Source of the DNA: an uncultured Sphingomonadaceae bacterium | GTDB lineage: Bacteria; Pseudomonadota; Alphaproteobacteria; Sphingomonadales; Sphingomonadaceae | NCBI GenBank assembly: GCA_947488845.1 | Contig: CANLBM010000004.1 | Coordinates: 1-64,000 of the forward strand | DNA: 64,000 nt | Direction of reading: 5' to 3' | Shown here: piece after piece, positions 1 through 9,370 of the stretch | Layout of the letters: each line of letters starts with the position of its first letter | Numbering within the stretch: position 1 is the first letter of the stretch | Notes under the pieces: model-generated | Told to the model about the DNA's origin: nothing | Databases searched by the model: none | The model's input: the letters and a program-made list of their open reading frames with translations, nothing else | Program-made: the position numbers and the translations under genes

Positions 1-132
1 GCAAAACCGCAGGCGGGTGAAATATGTTAAAAATCATCCTTGACGGGGATGCGATTAGACGACCGTTACAAGTCCATCTCCCTCACGGGAGAAGGAGAGC
101 GCAATGTTTTCAGATACAAATGACCGACAGTA
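1..132. repeat. intergenic end with half of a palindromic repeat
   Basis: No coding region is supported here. Around positions 79-98 lies the short palindrome CTCCCTCACGGGAGAAGGAG, which matches the right-hand hairpin of the complete repeat at 42873-43034. It sits just beyond the putP stop codon and could form a hairpin at the mRNA end, but there is no U-tract, so a dedicated terminator role is not supported. Confidence 0.5.
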
Positions 133-1602
133 TCAAGCAGTCGCGGTAGATCTTCCCGCCAGACTAACCCCGACAATCGCCGCCATCGCCGCGACGAAGC
201 CCGGAATGATCTCGTAAACGCCGGGACCGCCCATGAATTCCTTGTTCCAGCCCATGGCGATCCACAGGATCACCACGCCGGCACCAATCACCAGTCCGGA
301 CACCGCGCCAGCGCCGGTCATCCGTTTCCAGGTCAGCGACAGCAGGATCAGCGGCCCGAAGGCTGCGCCAAACCCGGCCCAGGCGTTTGACACCAGCCCC
401 AGCACCTTGCTGTCCGGATCGCGGGCGATATAGATCGCGACCAGCGCGACCAGCGCCACAAACAGTCGCCCGACATTGACCGTCTCCCGCTCGCTGGCGT
501 TCTTGCGCAGGAACAGGCGGTAGAAATCCTCGGTCAGCGAGCTGGACGAGACCAGCAATTGCGAGCTGATCGTGCTCATGATCGCCGCCAGCAAGGCAGC
601 GAGCAGGAAGCCGGTGATCAGCGGGTGGAATAATGTGTTGGCCAGCAGGATGAAGATGGTCTCCGGATCTTCCAGCACCAGCCCGTTCATCTCGACATAG
701 GCGCGTCCGGTAATGCCGACGCCGATCGCGCCGAGCAGGGCGACGCCCATCCAGCTCATGCCGATGGTCCGCGCCTTGGCAACGTCCGGAATCGAACGAA
801 TCGCCATGAAGCGGACGATGATATGCGGCTGCCCGAAATAGCCCAGACCCCAGGTGATCGCCGAGAGAAAGCCGATAAACGACAATCCTGCGGTCAGGCT
901 GAGAAAATCGGGGTCGATCGCGTTCAGCTGCGCACTGGCGGCGCCCAAACCGCCATCGCTGGTCAGAACCACCAGCGGCATCAGCACCAGCGCCACGACC
1001 ATGATGCAGCCCTGGACGAAGTCGGTCAGGCTGACGGCGAGAAAGCCGCCAACCATCGTATAGGCCAGTACCACACCCGCGGTCAGCCATATCCCGGTCA
1101 TATAGTCGCTCATGCCGGTATCGCCGAACAGCCCGGCAAAGCTGGTCTCGAACAATTTGCCGCCGCCGACCAGTCCCGCTGCGGTATAGACGGCAAAGAA
1201 CAATACGATGATGATCGCCGATGTCACCCGCAGCGCCAGCGCCTTGTCGGGGAAACGGTTGGCGAGAAATTCGGGGATGGTGAGCGCATTGCCCATCCGT
1301 TCGGTCTGCTCGCGCAGGCGCGGCGCCACCACGATCCAGTTGACCAGCGCGCCGGCGAACAGCCCGATCCCGATCCACACTTCCACCAGTCCCGCCGCAT
1401 AAAGCGCGCCCGGCAGGCCGAGCAGCAGCCAGCCCGACATATCGGATGCGCCAGCAGACAATGCCGCGACGGCGGGGTGAAGGTTACGCCCGCCCAGCAA
1501 ATAGCCTTCGCTGCTATCGGTGGATTTGCGCCAGGCATAAAATCCGATGGCCAGCATCAGGATGAAATAAAGGGCGAGTGAAATCAGGGCTCCGGTTTGC
1601 AT
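133..1602 (-). CDS. putP: sodium/proline symporter PutP
   Basis: This 489-residue protein is hydrophobic along its whole length, with about 13 membrane helices, the size and build of the sodium:solute symporter (SSS) family. The segment ASDMSGWLLLGLPGA at residues 52-66 is the signature helix of PutP-type transporters. The expected job is Na+-driven import of L-proline across the inner membrane. The proline-oxidising enzyme PutA is encoded 31 kb away at 32516-35995, so uptake and catabolism are present but not in one operon. The start is the only reasonable one, opening directly into the first helix. It could carry another SSS substrate, but the motif and length favour proline. Confidence 0.88.
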   Translation of the reverse strand: MQTGALISLALYFILMLAIGFYAWRKSTDSSEGYLLGGRNLHPAVAALSAGASDMSGWLLLGLPGALYAAGLVEVWIGIGLFAGALVNWIVVAPRLREQTERMGNALTIPEFLANRFPDKALALRVTSAIIIVLFFAVYTAAGLVGGGKLFETSFAGLFGDTGMSDYMTGIWLTAGVVLAYTMVGGFLAVSLTDFVQGCIMVVALVLMPLVVLTSDGGLGAASAQLNAIDPDFLSLTAGLSFIGFLSAITWGLGYFGQPHIIVRFMAIRSIPDVAKARTIGMSWMGVALLGAIGVGITGRAYVEMNGLVLEDPETIFILLANTLFHPLITGFLLAALLAAIMSTISSQLLVSSSSLTEDFYRLFLRKNASERETVNVGRLFVALVALVAIYIARDPDSKVLGLVSNAWAGFGAAFGPLILLSLTWKRMTGAGAVSGLVIGAGVVILWIAMGWNKEFMGGPGVYEIIPGFVAAMAAIVGVSLAGRSTATA

Positions 1603-1703
1603 CCGACGGTCATAGCGATTTTGACCTCGATGTCACCATCTGCCTTTTGCGGAGGGGAGAACTGCGATGCGCGTCTCAGGATTGCCAGGCGATTAGACTT
1701 GTC

Positions 1704-1846
1704 AGCTTTCTCTTCCTCCCCGCTTGCGGGGAGGGGGACCGCGCGAAGCGTGGTGGAGGGGCGCGCGTCTGAACGCAGCGCCTCGGCCAACCACCCCTCC
1801 GTCAGCCGTTCCGGCTGCCACCTCCCCGCAAGCGGGGAGGAAAAGC
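1704..1846. repeat. palindromic repeat element with two hairpin ends
   Basis: The gap between putP and the NYN gene holds a composite repeat. CCTCCCCGCTTGCGGGGAGG (1715-1734) and CCTCCCCGCAAGCGGGGAGG (1821-1840) are two near-perfect hairpins in inverted orientation. Their outer flanks also pair (AGCTTTC on the left, GAAAAGCT on the right), and the interior has a further GGTGGAGGGGC / CCACCCCTCC pairing. This architecture is that of REP/BIME-type intergenic repeats. A partial copy of a different repeat (TTCTCCCTCACCGGAGAAG) follows at about 1848-1867. Confidence 0.75.
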
Positions 1847-1874
1847 TTATTCTCCCTCACCGGAGAAGAATCTC

Positions 1875-2636
1875 TTACCGCAGCCGTTTCACGAACAAAT
1901 GACCATGTTCATCGCGTTTGGTCTGGAAATTCGGCACTGCCTCGAACATCTCGGACAATCTTGAAAAACCGTAGTTGCGGACGTCGAAGCTCGACCGGTT
2001 GCCGGCAATCTTGCCGACCTCGCTCAGGCTGGCATAGCCCTCGGCATCGCGTTTGGTCGCCTGATAGGCGTCGATCAGCAAGTTGAGCAGATCATCATCG
2101 ACCTTGCCGCTGCTCTCGCTCGCGCCAGCCGGGCTTTCCGCCTTGGCTGACGGCATGACGTCACTTTTGCCGCCGCTACGATTGCGCTTGTCGACCTGGA
2201 TCAAGGCGTCAACGTCGATGAAACGGCTGCACGCCTGTTTGAACGCTTCCGGCGTCTTGGCGCTGCCAAAGCCATAGACCGGCAGCCCTTCCTGGCGGAT
2301 CCGCATCGCCAGCGGCATGAAGTCGCTGTCGCTGCTCATGATTCCGAAGCCGGTGACATTGCCGCGGAACAACAGGTCCATGGCGTCAATCGTCATCTTC
2401 ATGTCGGTGGCATTCTTGCCCTTGGTCATGTCGAACTGCTGCTGCGGCTCAATGCCATATTTGTGGAGTATCTTCTCCCAGCCTTTCAGCGCGCTCTTGG
2501 TCCAGTTGCCATAGGCACGGCGGATATTGACGGTGCCAAGCTCGGCCAGCGCGGTCAGGACCGGATCGATCCCGTTATGGCTGGCATTGTCCGCGTCGAT
2601 CAGCAGGGCGATATTGTTGATATGTTGGTTCATCAT
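1875..2636 (-). CDS. NYN-domain (LabA/DUF88-like) putative ribonuclease with C-terminal OST-HTH/LOTUS-like region
   Basis: A 253-residue protein beginning with the NYN fold. The acidic motifs LLIDADNAS (residues 11-19), the central GKNATDMKMTIDAMD and SSDSDFMPL carry the conserved Asp residues that bind metal in NYN/PIN-type ribonucleases. After a low-complexity Ser/Ala linker, the last 75 or so residues (LLNLLIDAYQ...GYASLSEVGKIAG...DVRNYGFSRLSEMFEAVPNF) match the OST-HTH/LOTUS pattern, a small winged helix associated with RNA binding. Expected to be cytoplasmic and to cut or regulate RNA; the substrate is unknown. It stands upstream of putP on the same strand, separated by a repeat, so no operon is implied. 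Confidence 0.8.
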   Translation of the reverse strand: MMNQHINNIALLIDADNASHNGIDPVLTALAELGTVNIRRAYGNWTKSALKGWEKILHKYGIEPQQQFDMTKGKNATDMKMTIDAMDLLFRGNVTGFGIMSSDSDFMPLAMRIRQEGLPVYGFGSAKTPEAFKQACSRFIDVDALIQVDKRNRSGGKSDVMPSAKAESPAGASESSGKVDDDLLNLLIDAYQATKRDAEGYASLSEVGKIAGNRSSFDVRNYGFSRLSEMFEAVPNFQTKRDEHGHLFVKRLR

Positions 2637-2885
2637 GCTTTGATGGACTGCGAGGGCAGGGCGTTCAAGCGGAAAGATGCTGTCCTGCGGCGCGGCAAGG
2701 CGATTAGGCCGGACCTTGCCCGTTGCCGATTGTCATGCCGGAAAGGTCCGGTCGATGCCGCAGACTATCCCCCCGAATCATTGCATCATTATCTTTCTGC
2801 CTCGGGCCAGAAGGGGAAAGAGTATCCGTTAAATTCTCTCGATAGGAAGTCAAATCCCCGAATTTACGCCATTCGGGGAACAAGC

Positions 2886-3527
2886 TCATTCCACCGCGGA
2901 GAATTCATCGCTCTCTTCATTCAGCACGTGCAATTTCCCTTCGGCAATCGCGAACCAGGCGCCGATCAGGCGAATCGATCCATCCGCTTCTTTCTCCTGA
3001 ATGCACGGGAAAGTGCGCAAATTGGCCAGGCTGGTGCGGATGCCTTCATGCTCCATCGCCAGTTGCGCTTCTTTGCTGTGCAGATCGCCATGGTCGTGCA
3101 CGACTTTTGCGCGGGCGTCATCGAGCAGGGTGATCCAGTCGGCGATGAAGCCGCCTTTGCCGTGTGGCATGTCCTTCATCTGCTCGGACAGCGCCGCTGC
3201 ACAGCCGCCGCAGCTGCCATGGCCCATGACCACGACTTCCTCGACTTTGAGAAACTGCACGGCGAATTCCAGAGCCGAGGAAACACCGTGATGACCGGGG
3301 CTCGTTTCAAAAGGGGGTACCAGGGCCGCCACATTGCGGACAACGAAGGTCTCGCCCGGATTGGTATCGAAAATCTGCGTCGGATCGACCCGGCTGTCGC
3401 TGCAGGCAATGATCATGACCTTCGGACTCTGGCCTTCCTTGAGGTCAATCCAGCGTTCGCGCTGCGTCTTCCACTGTTCGGAACGGAAGCGACGGTAGCC
3501 ATCGAGCAAGTCTGCAAATTTTCTCAT
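2886..3527 (-). CDS. beta-class carbonic anhydrase
   Basis: A 213-residue protein with the beta-carbonic anhydrase signature. ACSDSRVDP (residues 41-49) supplies zinc ligand Cys42 and the Asp44-Arg46 dyad, and GHGSCGGC supplies His103 and Cys106. These are the three protein ligands of the catalytic Zn2+. The enzyme interconverts CO2 and bicarbonate in the cytoplasm. This is relevant to the biotin-dependent propionyl-CoA carboxylase encoded at the other end of the window, although that link is only inference. The gene faces away from lipA, whose start lies 64 bases beyond its own. Length is typical for the bacterial family. Confidence 0.93.
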   Translation of the reverse strand: MRKFADLLDGYRRFRSEQWKTQRERWIDLKEGQSPKVMIIACSDSRVDPTQIFDTNPGETFVVRNVAALVPPFETSPGHHGVSSALEFAVQFLKVEEVVVMGHGSCGGCAAALSEQMKDMPHGKGGFIADWITLLDDARAKVVHDHGDLHSKEAQLAMEHEGIRTSLANLRTFPCIQEKEADGSIRLIGAWFAIAEGKLHVLNEESDEFSAVE

Positions 3528-3591
3528 GTTTCAATCCATATCACCGGTTTTGGGGGTGGCAACAGTGGTTTTCTTGTCCTATCTGATAGAA

Positions 3592-4545
3592 ATGAACGAA
3601 ATCACCAAAATCACTTCGCCTGACAGCCCTCCCGAACGCCAGCGCAAGCCCGACTGGATCCGGGTAAAGGCGCCAATGGGTGTCGAATTTGAAAAAACCC
3701 GCGCGTTGATGCGGGAGCATAAGCTCAACACGGTATGTGAAGAGGCTGCTTGCCCGAATATTGGCGAATGCTGGACAAAGAAACACGCCACGGTGATGAT
3801 CCTCGGCGATGTCTGCACCCGGGCCTGCGCCTTCTGTAACGTCAAGACCGGAATGCCGATGGCGGTGGACGCACAGGAGCCGCAACATACGGCCGATGCT
3901 GCTGCGAAACTCGGACTAGAGCATATCGTGATAACTTCGGTCGATCGCGATGATCTGGCCGATGGCGGCGCGAGCCAGTTCGTCAAGGTGATCGAGGCCT
4001 TGCGCCGGACGACGCCGGACACGACCATTGAAATATTGACGCCGGACTTTCGCAACAAATCGGAAGCTGCGGTCGAAGCGATTGTCGCGGCGAGGCCCGA
4101 TGTCTATAACCATAATCTCGAAACCGTGCCCCGGCTCTATCCGACGATCCGGCCCGGCGCGCGTTATTATGCCTCGCTCCGTTTGCTCGAACAGGTCAAG
4201 CGACTCGATCCGTCCATCTTCACCAAATCCGGTGTCATGCTCGGCCTGAGCGAACAGCGTCTTGAAGTGCATCAGGTGATGGACGACATGCGCAGCGCCG
4301 ATGTCGACTTCCTGACCATGGGCCAATATCTCCAGCCAACGACGAAACACGTCAAAGTCAGCGAATTTGTCACGCCGCAGGCCTTTGATGCTTATGCATC
4401 GGTCGCCCGCGCAAAGGGCTTCCTGCTGGTCGCGTCAAGCCCGTTGACCCGGTCCAGCTATCACGCTGGCGAAGATTTTGCCAAAATGCGCCAGGCTCGC
4501 GAGGAAAAGCTGGCGCGTTCGGGTGCAGCGAATGCCCGTCCATAG
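3592..4545 (+). CDS. lipA: lipoyl synthase LipA (radical SAM)
   Basis: A 317-residue radical SAM enzyme that inserts two sulfur atoms into octanoyl groups on lipoyl domains, such as the E2 subunit at 44851-46149. Both iron-sulfur sites are visible: the auxiliary cluster cysteines in [12 protein letters not shown] (Cys49, 54, 60) and the radical SAM motif CTRACAFC (Cys75, 79, 82). The C-terminal RSSY motif that caps the auxiliary cluster is present. I chose the ATG at 3592 because the protein then begins at the usual distance from the first cysteine. An in-frame start at 3526 would add 22 unconserved residues overlapping the anhydrase start. The stop overlaps the next gene. Confidence 0.95.
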   Translation: MNEITKITSPDSPPERQRKPDWIRVKAPMGVEFEKTRALMREHKLNTVCEEAACPNIGECWTKKHATVMILGDVCTRACAFCNVKTGMPMAVDAQEPQHTADAAAKLGLEHIVITSVDRDDLADGGASQFVKVIEALRRTTPDTTIEILTPDFRNKSEAAVEAIVAARPDVYNHNLETVPRLYPTIRPGARYYASLRLLEQVKRLDPSIFTKSGVMLGLSEQRLEVHQVMDDMRSADVDFLTMGQYLQPTTKHVKVSEFVTPQAFDAYASVARAKGFLLVASSPLTRSSYHAGEDFAKMRQAREEKLARSGAANARP

Positions 4546-5017
4546 GGAAACACGCGATCTGCCCTACAGCTGCGCGCAAATGTACGCGCTGGTCGCCGAC
4601 GTCGGTCGTTATCAGGAATTTCTGCCCTGGGTGGTAGGCACAAGGATCCGGGCCGATAGCGAAACCGAAATGCTGGCCGATGTTCTGGTCGGTTTCAAAG
4701 GTTTGCGCGAGCAGTTTTCATCGCGCGTGATCAAGGCGCATGACCAGTCGATCGATGTGGATTATCTGGACGGTCCGCTGAAGCAACTGCACAATGAATG
4801 GCGGTTCAGGACCCGCGAAGCCGGCGGATGCCACGTCGATTTTTATGTCGAGTTTACTTTTAAAAATCGCGTGTTCGAGAAACTGGCCGGCCAGATGTTT
4901 GCCAAGGCATTGCACAAGATGACCAGTGCCTTCGTCGAACGCGCCGGTGAAATATATGGAGCCAGCTACTCGCTGTCCTCTGGCAACAGCAGTTCCAGCG
5001 CGACGAGCACGGCCTGA
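4532..5017 (+). CDS. COQ10/RatA-type START-domain protein
   Basis: A 161-residue SRPBCC/START-like protein with the opening pattern [26 protein letters not shown], typical of the RatA/COQ10 family. Homologues bind hydrophobic ligands, and mitochondrial COQ10 is required for ubiquinone function. The bacterial name RatA (toxin) comes from one E. coli study, and no antitoxin partner is encoded beside it here, so a respiratory-lipid role is more plausible. The ATG at 4532 lies inside the 3' end of lipA with a 14-base overlap, suggesting translational coupling. The 3' end overlaps the opposing cinA by about 52 bases. Confidence 0.85.
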   Translation: MPVHRETRDLPYSCAQMYALVADVGRYQEFLPWVVGTRIRADSETEMLADVLVGFKGLREQFSSRVIKAHDQSIDVDYLDGPLKQLHNEWRFRTREAGGCHVDFYVEFTFKNRVFEKLAGQMFAKALHKMTSAFVERAGEIYGASYSLSSGNSSSSATSTA

Positions 5018-5481
5018 AACCTGATGTCCGCACGGCTTTTGTCCTCGCCAAACATTTTCCGGTCGGCAACCACGTCCTCGGCGCTTTTGCCTTTTTCGGC
5101 TTTGGCGAAAACCACGGTCCCAACCGGTTTTTTCTCGGTACCGCCGCCTGGTCCTGCCACGCCGGTGATCGCCACCGCTACGTCGCAACCCGATTGATCG
5201 AGCGCGCCCTGCGCCATTTCCCAGGCCACCGCGATCGAAACCGCACCGAATGTTTCCAGCACATCGTTGCTGACACCCAGCATTTTCTGCTTTGCACCGT
5301 TGGAATAGGTGTTGAAGCCGCTATCGAAAACATCGCTGCTCCCGGGAACTTCGGTTAGCGCCGCAGCAACCAGTCCGCCGGTACAGCTTTCCGCGACCGT
5401 TATCCGTCTACCGGCAGCGCGATTTTTTTCGATAACCGTTGTCGCCAGGGCAACAAGTTCGGGAGGAAGGAGATTTTTCAT
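4966..5481 (-). CDS. CinA C-terminal domain protein (nicotinamide-nucleotide amidase, PncC-like)
   Basis: A 171-residue stand-alone CinA C-terminal domain. The motif TVAESCTGGLVAAALTEVPGS near the N-terminus and AITGVAGPGGGTEKKPVGTV in the middle are the hallmarks of nicotinamide mononucleotide deamidases, which recycle NMN to nicotinic acid mononucleotide in NAD metabolism. No N-terminal MoaB-like (COG1058) domain is present. The gene converges on the RatA/COQ10 gene with about 52 bases of shared coding sequence, so the last 17 or so codons are constrained on both strands. It follows the secreted hypothetical by about 20 bases and is probably cotranscribed with ispDF. Confidence 0.9.
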   Translation of the reverse strand: MKNLLPPELVALATTVIEKNRAAGRRITVAESCTGGLVAAALTEVPGSSDVFDSGFNTYSNGAKQKMLGVSNDVLETFGAVSIAVAWEMAQGALDQSGCDVAVAITGVAGPGGGTEKKPVGTVVFAKAEKGKSAEDVVADRKMFGEDKSRADIRFQAVLVALELLLPEDSE

Positions 5482-5501
5482 AGAACGGGGCCGTTAGCGC
5501 A

Positions 5502-6020
5502 TCATAGCGGTGCTTTGCAAATGGGAATGTCCTGCTTCTTGTCATCCTTGGTCGCGGCCTGCATGATAGTGATGGCGAGGCTGGCGATATTTGAAGACGG
5601 CATTGGTTCCAGATCGCTGTATATCTTGTCGATCAAACTGCAATCTTTGGGCTTTATTTCGTCGCCTACGAGTTTGCTGAAGATGGCGTCTGCAATTGGT
5701 CGCAGGAGTGTATCGTCAATTTCCGGCGGCAATTTTTCGCCAGCCAATACAGATACTGCACCCTTGGCTTCAGGCCACGCACTTTCCGATGCCGCCCGAT
5801 ATTTGGCGAGCTGAACAGAATTTTCCCGCAACAATGATGCCGTCGCCGGCAGGCTGGCCGAGCATTTGTTGCGACTGGCCTCTACCAATGTTGGCAGCAC
5901 ATAGGTCACCAGCGCTTCGGCTTGTGCAACGCTCAGACATTGTTCGGCTTGAGTCGCCTGCGCTGCCATAGAATGGGTCAGAGCATATAATGCCAGTCCG
6001 GCCATGAAATTTTTGTTCAT
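5502..6020 (-). CDS. secreted hypothetical protein
   Basis: A 172-residue protein I do not recognise. It begins MNKNFMAGLALYALTHSMAAQA, a good signal peptide with a likely cleavage after the AQA region, and the mature part has four cysteines (near ECLSVA, NKCSAS, KDCSLI and PICKAP) that could form two disulfides in the periplasm. The start at 6020 is supported by a GGAGGG ribosome site and by a one-base TGATG overlap with the ispDF stop. The longer upstream reading lies inside ispDF. Its position between ispDF and cinA suggests cotranscription but does not reveal function. Confidence 0.75.
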   Translation of the reverse strand: MNKNFMAGLALYALTHSMAAQATQAEQCLSVAQAEALVTYVLPTLVEASRNKCSASLPATASLLRENSVQLAKYRAASESAWPEAKGAVSVLAGEKLPPEIDDTLLRPIADAIFSKLVGDEIKPKDCSLIDKIYSDLEPMPSSNIASLAITIMQAATKDDKKQDIPICKAPL

Positions 6021-7195
6021 CAATTTCCCTCCAATGAAATCGTGACAATGGCCTGGGCAGCCATGCCTTCTTTTCGCCCGGTGAACCCCAGTCCCTCGGT
6101 GGTTGTCGCTTTCACACTGATCTGGTCCATTCCGATCGACAATATTTCGGCGATATTCTGTCTTATGGACTCCCGGTGGGGCTTGATCTTGGGTGCTTCG
6201 CAAATGACGGTCATGTCGACATTATGAATTGAGCCACCTTTCTCTGCGATGAGCGAAGCCGCATATTCGACAAACCGGACGGACGCCGCGCCGCGCCACT
6301 GCGGATCGGATGGCGGGAAATGGTCGCCAATGTCGCCGGCTGCGATGGTGCCCAGCAGGGCGTCGGTCAGGGCATGCAATAGAACATCCGCATCGCTGTG
6401 CCCGACAAGGCCTTTATCATGGTCTATTTTGAGGCCACCCAGCCACAATTCCTCGCCGGCGGCCAGTCGATGGACATCATAGCCCATCCCCGTGCGTATC
6501 TGACGCATGTTCAGTGTCCTTTCCCCGCCGAAGTCACCGGGTAGCGTGTATTTTTTTAGGGCCTCGTCACCATCGACGACTGTTACCGCATGTCCCGCTG
6601 CCCGGAAAATCTGGGCATCATCGCTTGCATTTTCAGTGGCGGGAAACCGTTCATGCGCTGCCAGCAATTTTGCAAAGTCGAATGCCTGCGGGGTTTGCAC
6701 GCGCCACAGGCTGTCGCGGTCTACCGTCTGGTCAAGCCGGTTGTCATGGATCTGGACCATAGTATCGACACAGGGTAAAACCGGTATCGCTGCCGCTACC
6801 GATCGCAACCGGTCAACCAGCCGGTCGATAATCTCGTGCGACACAAATGGCCGCGCGGCGTCATGGACGAGAATATTTTTCGCGCCGCCGCCGTTGCGGA
6901 TCGCGGTCAGGCCATTGAAAACCGACTGTTGGCGCGTTGCGCCACCAATGACGATCTGATGGTGTGAATCGGCACCGAGAGCCTTGTCGAGCTGTTCTTC
7001 CTGTCCTTCCGCGATCACAATCCAGGTCTGGTCAATGGCGGCGTGGGATGAAAAGCTTTCCACGCTATGGCGAACCATCGCTTTGCCACCAGTCAACTCG
7101 AACTGCTTGGGCAGGTCCAGGCCAGTCCGCGAACCGGCACCTGCGGCTACGATTAACGCATGGGTTTTGTCGGAGGGATCACTAACTTGTGCCAT
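6020..7195 (-). CDS. ispDF: bifunctional IspDF (MEP-pathway cytidylyltransferase / MECDP synthase)
   Basis: A 391-residue fusion enzyme for two non-consecutive steps of the methylerythritol phosphate isoprenoid pathway. The N-terminal half has the IspD nucleotide-binding loop AAGAGSRTGLDLPKQF and VHDAARPF, and makes CDP-methylerythritol. The C-terminal half, from about residue 232, has the IspF motifs GMGYDVHRL (metal ligands), HSDADVLLHALTDALLG and the TTTEGLGFTGR loop, and makes the cyclodiphosphate. IspDF fusions are common in alphaproteobacteria. The ATG at 7195 is preferred over one 12 codons upstream because the upstream residues are basic and unlike the family. Divergent from dusB. Confidence 0.95.
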   Translation of the reverse strand: MAQVSDPSDKTHALIVAAGAGSRTGLDLPKQFELTGGKAMVRHSVESFSSHAAIDQTWIVIAEGQEEQLDKALGADSHHQIVIGGATRQQSVFNGLTAIRNGGGAKNILVHDAARPFVSHEIIDRLVDRLRSVAAAIPVLPCVDTMVQIHDNRLDQTVDRDSLWRVQTPQAFDFAKLLAAHERFPATENASDDAQIFRAAGHAVTVVDGDEALKKYTLPGDFGGERTLNMRQIRTGMGYDVHRLAAGEELWLGGLKIDHDKGLVGHSDADVLLHALTDALLGTIAAGDIGDHFPPSDPQWRGAASVRFVEYAASLIAEKGGSIHNVDMTVICEAPKIKPHRESIRQNIAEILSIGMDQISVKATTTEGLGFTGRKEGMAAQAIVTISLEGN

Positions 7196-7245
7196 GGATC
7201 GCGATCTACGCCGAGAATAGAAATGAAGCAATTCTTGCCTCGAAA

Positions 7246-7274
7246 TTGATTTGTCGATAAGGGGTGCTTAAATT
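7246..7274 (+). promoter_or_regulatory. candidate sigma-70-type promoter of dusB
   Basis: TTGATT (7246-7251) and TAAATT (7269-7274) are separated by 17 bases and lie 14 bases before the dusB ATG. Each hexamer matches the consensus at about four of six positions. The position at the head of the dusB-ntrBC block makes it plausible, but the call rests on sequence likeness alone. Confidence 0.35.
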
Positions 7275-7287
7275 TTAGGCAGTATCA

Positions 7288-8283
7288 ATGAAACTCAACC
7301 CGATCACTATTGGCGATATTGAAATCGAAAGCCCGGTATTGCTGGCGCCGATGACCGGTGTCACCGATTTGCCCTTTCGCAAGCTGGTCCGGCGATTTGG
7401 CTCCGGCCTCAATGTCACGGAAATGATCGCCAGTCAGGCGATGATCCGCGAAACCCGCCAGTCCCTGCAGAAATGCGCCTGGGACCCGACCGAGGAGCCG
7501 GTATCGATGCAGCTTGCCGGCTGTGATCCTGCAGTCATGGCCGACGCCGCCAGGCTCAATGAAGATCGTGGTGCCCAGATCATCGACATCAATATGGGCT
7601 GTCCGGTGAAAAAGGTCGTGAACGGCGACGCCGGTTCGGCTTTGATGCGCGACCTTCCCTTGGCGGCCGCGCTGATCAAGGCAACGGTTGAGGCGGTCAA
7701 TGTACCGGTCACGGTAAAAATGCGGATGGGCTGGGATCATCAAAGTCTGAACGCGCCGGAACTGGCGCATATTGCAGAAGATCTCGGTGCAAAAATGATT
7801 GTCGTGCACGGCAGAACCCGTTGCCAGATGTACCGGGACAGCGCCGACTGGAGCTTCGTCAGCAAGGTCAAGCAGGCGGTTTCTCTGCCGGTTATCGTGA
7901 ACGGCGATATTTGTACGATCGAAGACGGGCAGGCAGCGCTTGAGCAAAGCGGCGCGGATGGCGTGATGATCGGTCGCGGTGCTTATGGCAAGCCATGGCT
8001 ATTGGGGCAGTTCATGCACTGGTTCAAGACCGGGGAACGGTTGCCGGATCCCGATATTGCAACCCAATATGCCATTCTCGACGAACATTATCGCGACATG
8101 ATGAAACTCTATGGCGAAGATGTCGGCGTCAAAGTCGCCCGCAAGCATGTCGGTTGGTATACCAAGGGTCTCACCGGTTCGGCAGAATTTCGCAATCGGG
8201 CAAATAGCGAGGCGGACCCTCAAGTCGTGCTGAAAATGCTGGAGGAGTTTTATACGCCCTGGCTGAACAAAGCCGCAGCTTGA
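7288..8283 (+). CDS. dusB: tRNA-dihydrouridine synthase DusB (NifR3)
   Basis: A 331-residue FMN enzyme that reduces specific uridines in the tRNA D-loop. Visible motifs are the N-terminal [13 protein letters not shown] flavin-binding strand, the catalytic [10 protein letters not shown] with Cys105, the VKMRMGWD strand and VHGRTR, and the late phosphate-binding segment [14 protein letters not shown]. It was historically named nifR3 because it precedes ntrBC in alphaproteobacteria, exactly as here. Its TGA overlaps the ntrB start by one base (TGATG), which implies translational coupling between a tRNA-modifying enzyme and a nitrogen sensor kinase. Confidence 0.95.
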   Translation: MKLNPITIGDIEIESPVLLAPMTGVTDLPFRKLVRRFGSGLNVTEMIASQAMIRETRQSLQKCAWDPTEEPVSMQLAGCDPAVMADAARLNEDRGAQIIDINMGCPVKKVVNGDAGSALMRDLPLAAALIKATVEAVNVPVTVKMRMGWDHQSLNAPELAHIAEDLGAKMIVVHGRTRCQMYRDSADWSFVSKVKQAVSLPVIVNGDICTIEDGQAALEQSGADGVMIGRGAYGKPWLLGQFMHWFKTGERLPDPDIATQYAILDEHYRDMMKLYGEDVGVKVARKHVGWYTKGLTGSAEFRNRANSEADPQVVLKMLEEFYTPWLNKAAA

Positions 8284-9356
8284 TGGACGGGAATCCGTCG
8301 GGAGAGCTAATTCTGGCGGGTATCAGTCATGCATTGATCGTCCTGGATTCCCGACATCTGGTTGCACGGATCAATCCTGCCGGCGAAGCCCTGTTCGGGA
8401 CCAGTGCCAAACATCTGGTCGGGCGCAAGATCACCGATGTCCTGCAATTTGCCGACCTCAGACTGAACGAGGCTCTGGTCGAGCAAGATATCAGTCTTAC
8501 CGCTCGCGGGGTGATGGTTTCCAGCGATGAGCGGAAACTGGGTTTTGCCGATTTTGACATTCATCCGCTGGCATCCGGTCCGGAATGGCGCCTGATATCC
8601 CTGTCGCTGATGGCGCAGGACGGCCCGATTCTCGAGAGCGAGAATAGCGATCCATCCAGTCTGGCGATCCGGGCTCCGGATATTCTCAGCCATGAAATCA
8701 AGAATCCGCTGGCGGCGATCAGAGGGGCAGCGCAGCTGCTCGAACGGCAGCTCGACGAATCGCAGAAAACACTGACCCAGATGATTACCGCGGAGGTAGA
8801 GCGGGTGGTCAATTTGCTCAATCGCATGCAGACCCTGTCCTCCAACCAGCCGGCCCGGACCAAGGCCGTCAACATTCACACTCTAATCGACCGCGCACGG
8901 CGTTCGACAGAAGCGGCGACCGGCCAGGCCATCAAAATCACCGACAAGTTCGATCCGTCGCTGCCGGACGCGCTGGTCGACCCCGATGCCATGATGCAGG
9001 TTCTGACCAACTTGCTGTCCAACGCGGTGGATGCAACCCGGCATCTCGCAAATCCCGAAATCCGCATCGTCACCCGCTACAGTTTCGGTGCGTCCCTGTC
9101 GGCGCAGGGTGGAACCGAGGCGATACGGTTGCCGATCCAGATAATGGTGTGCGACAATGGTCCCGGCGTTCCGGCAGAGCTGGAGCAGGAAATTTTTACC
9201 GCCTTCGTCTCGACCAAGAAGGAAGGGCAGGGACTGGGTCTTGCTCTGGTGAAGAAGCTCATGCGCGATATGAACGGGCGTATCCGCTATGATCGCGGAA
9301 ATCAGGACGAGATGAGCAGATTCACGTTGTTTCTCCCCGTTGCCCCGAAAAACTGA
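8283..9356 (+). CDS. ntrB: nitrogen regulation sensor histidine kinase NtrB
   Basis: A 357-residue cytoplasmic kinase. An N-terminal PAS domain (about residues 8-110) is followed by the phosphoacceptor motif LSHEIKNPLAAIRGAAQ with His137. The ATPase domain has a readable N-box (LTNLLSNAVDATRH) and G-boxes (DNGPGVP, GQGLGLALVKKLM). No membrane segment is seen, as expected for NtrB, which senses nitrogen status through PII protein and phosphorylates NtrC. The ATG at 8283 overlaps the dusB stop; a TTG one codon earlier is an alternative. ntrC begins 14 bases after the stop. Confidence 0.94.
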   Translation: MDGNPSGELILAGISHALIVLDSRHLVARINPAGEALFGTSAKHLVGRKITDVLQFADLRLNEALVEQDISLTARGVMVSSDERKLGFADFDIHPLASGPEWRLISLSLMAQDGPILESENSDPSSLAIRAPDILSHEIKNPLAAIRGAAQLLERQLDESQKTLTQMITAEVERVVNLLNRMQTLSSNQPARTKAVNIHTLIDRARRSTEAATGQAIKITDKFDPSLPDALVDPDAMMQVLTNLLSNAVDATRHLANPEIRIVTRYSFGASLSAQGGTEAIRLPIQIMVCDNGPGVPAELEQEIFTAFVSTKKEGQGLGLALVKKLMRDMNGRIRYDRGNQDEMSRFTLFLPVAPKN

Positions 9357-9370
9357 CGTCAGGACAAATC

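Noticed and set aside
2704..2889. 61-codon frame before the carbonic anhydrase
   Set aside because: No ribosome site or family resemblance; composition is like non-coding sequence.
2463..3623. Open frame of 386 codons across the NYN and carbonic anhydrase genes
   Set aside because: Runs antisense through two genes and the gap between them; no recognisable domain.
4532..5017. RatA toxin of a toxin-antitoxin pair
   Set aside because: No antitoxin-like gene is adjacent, and the family is mainly a COQ10-like lipid-binding group.
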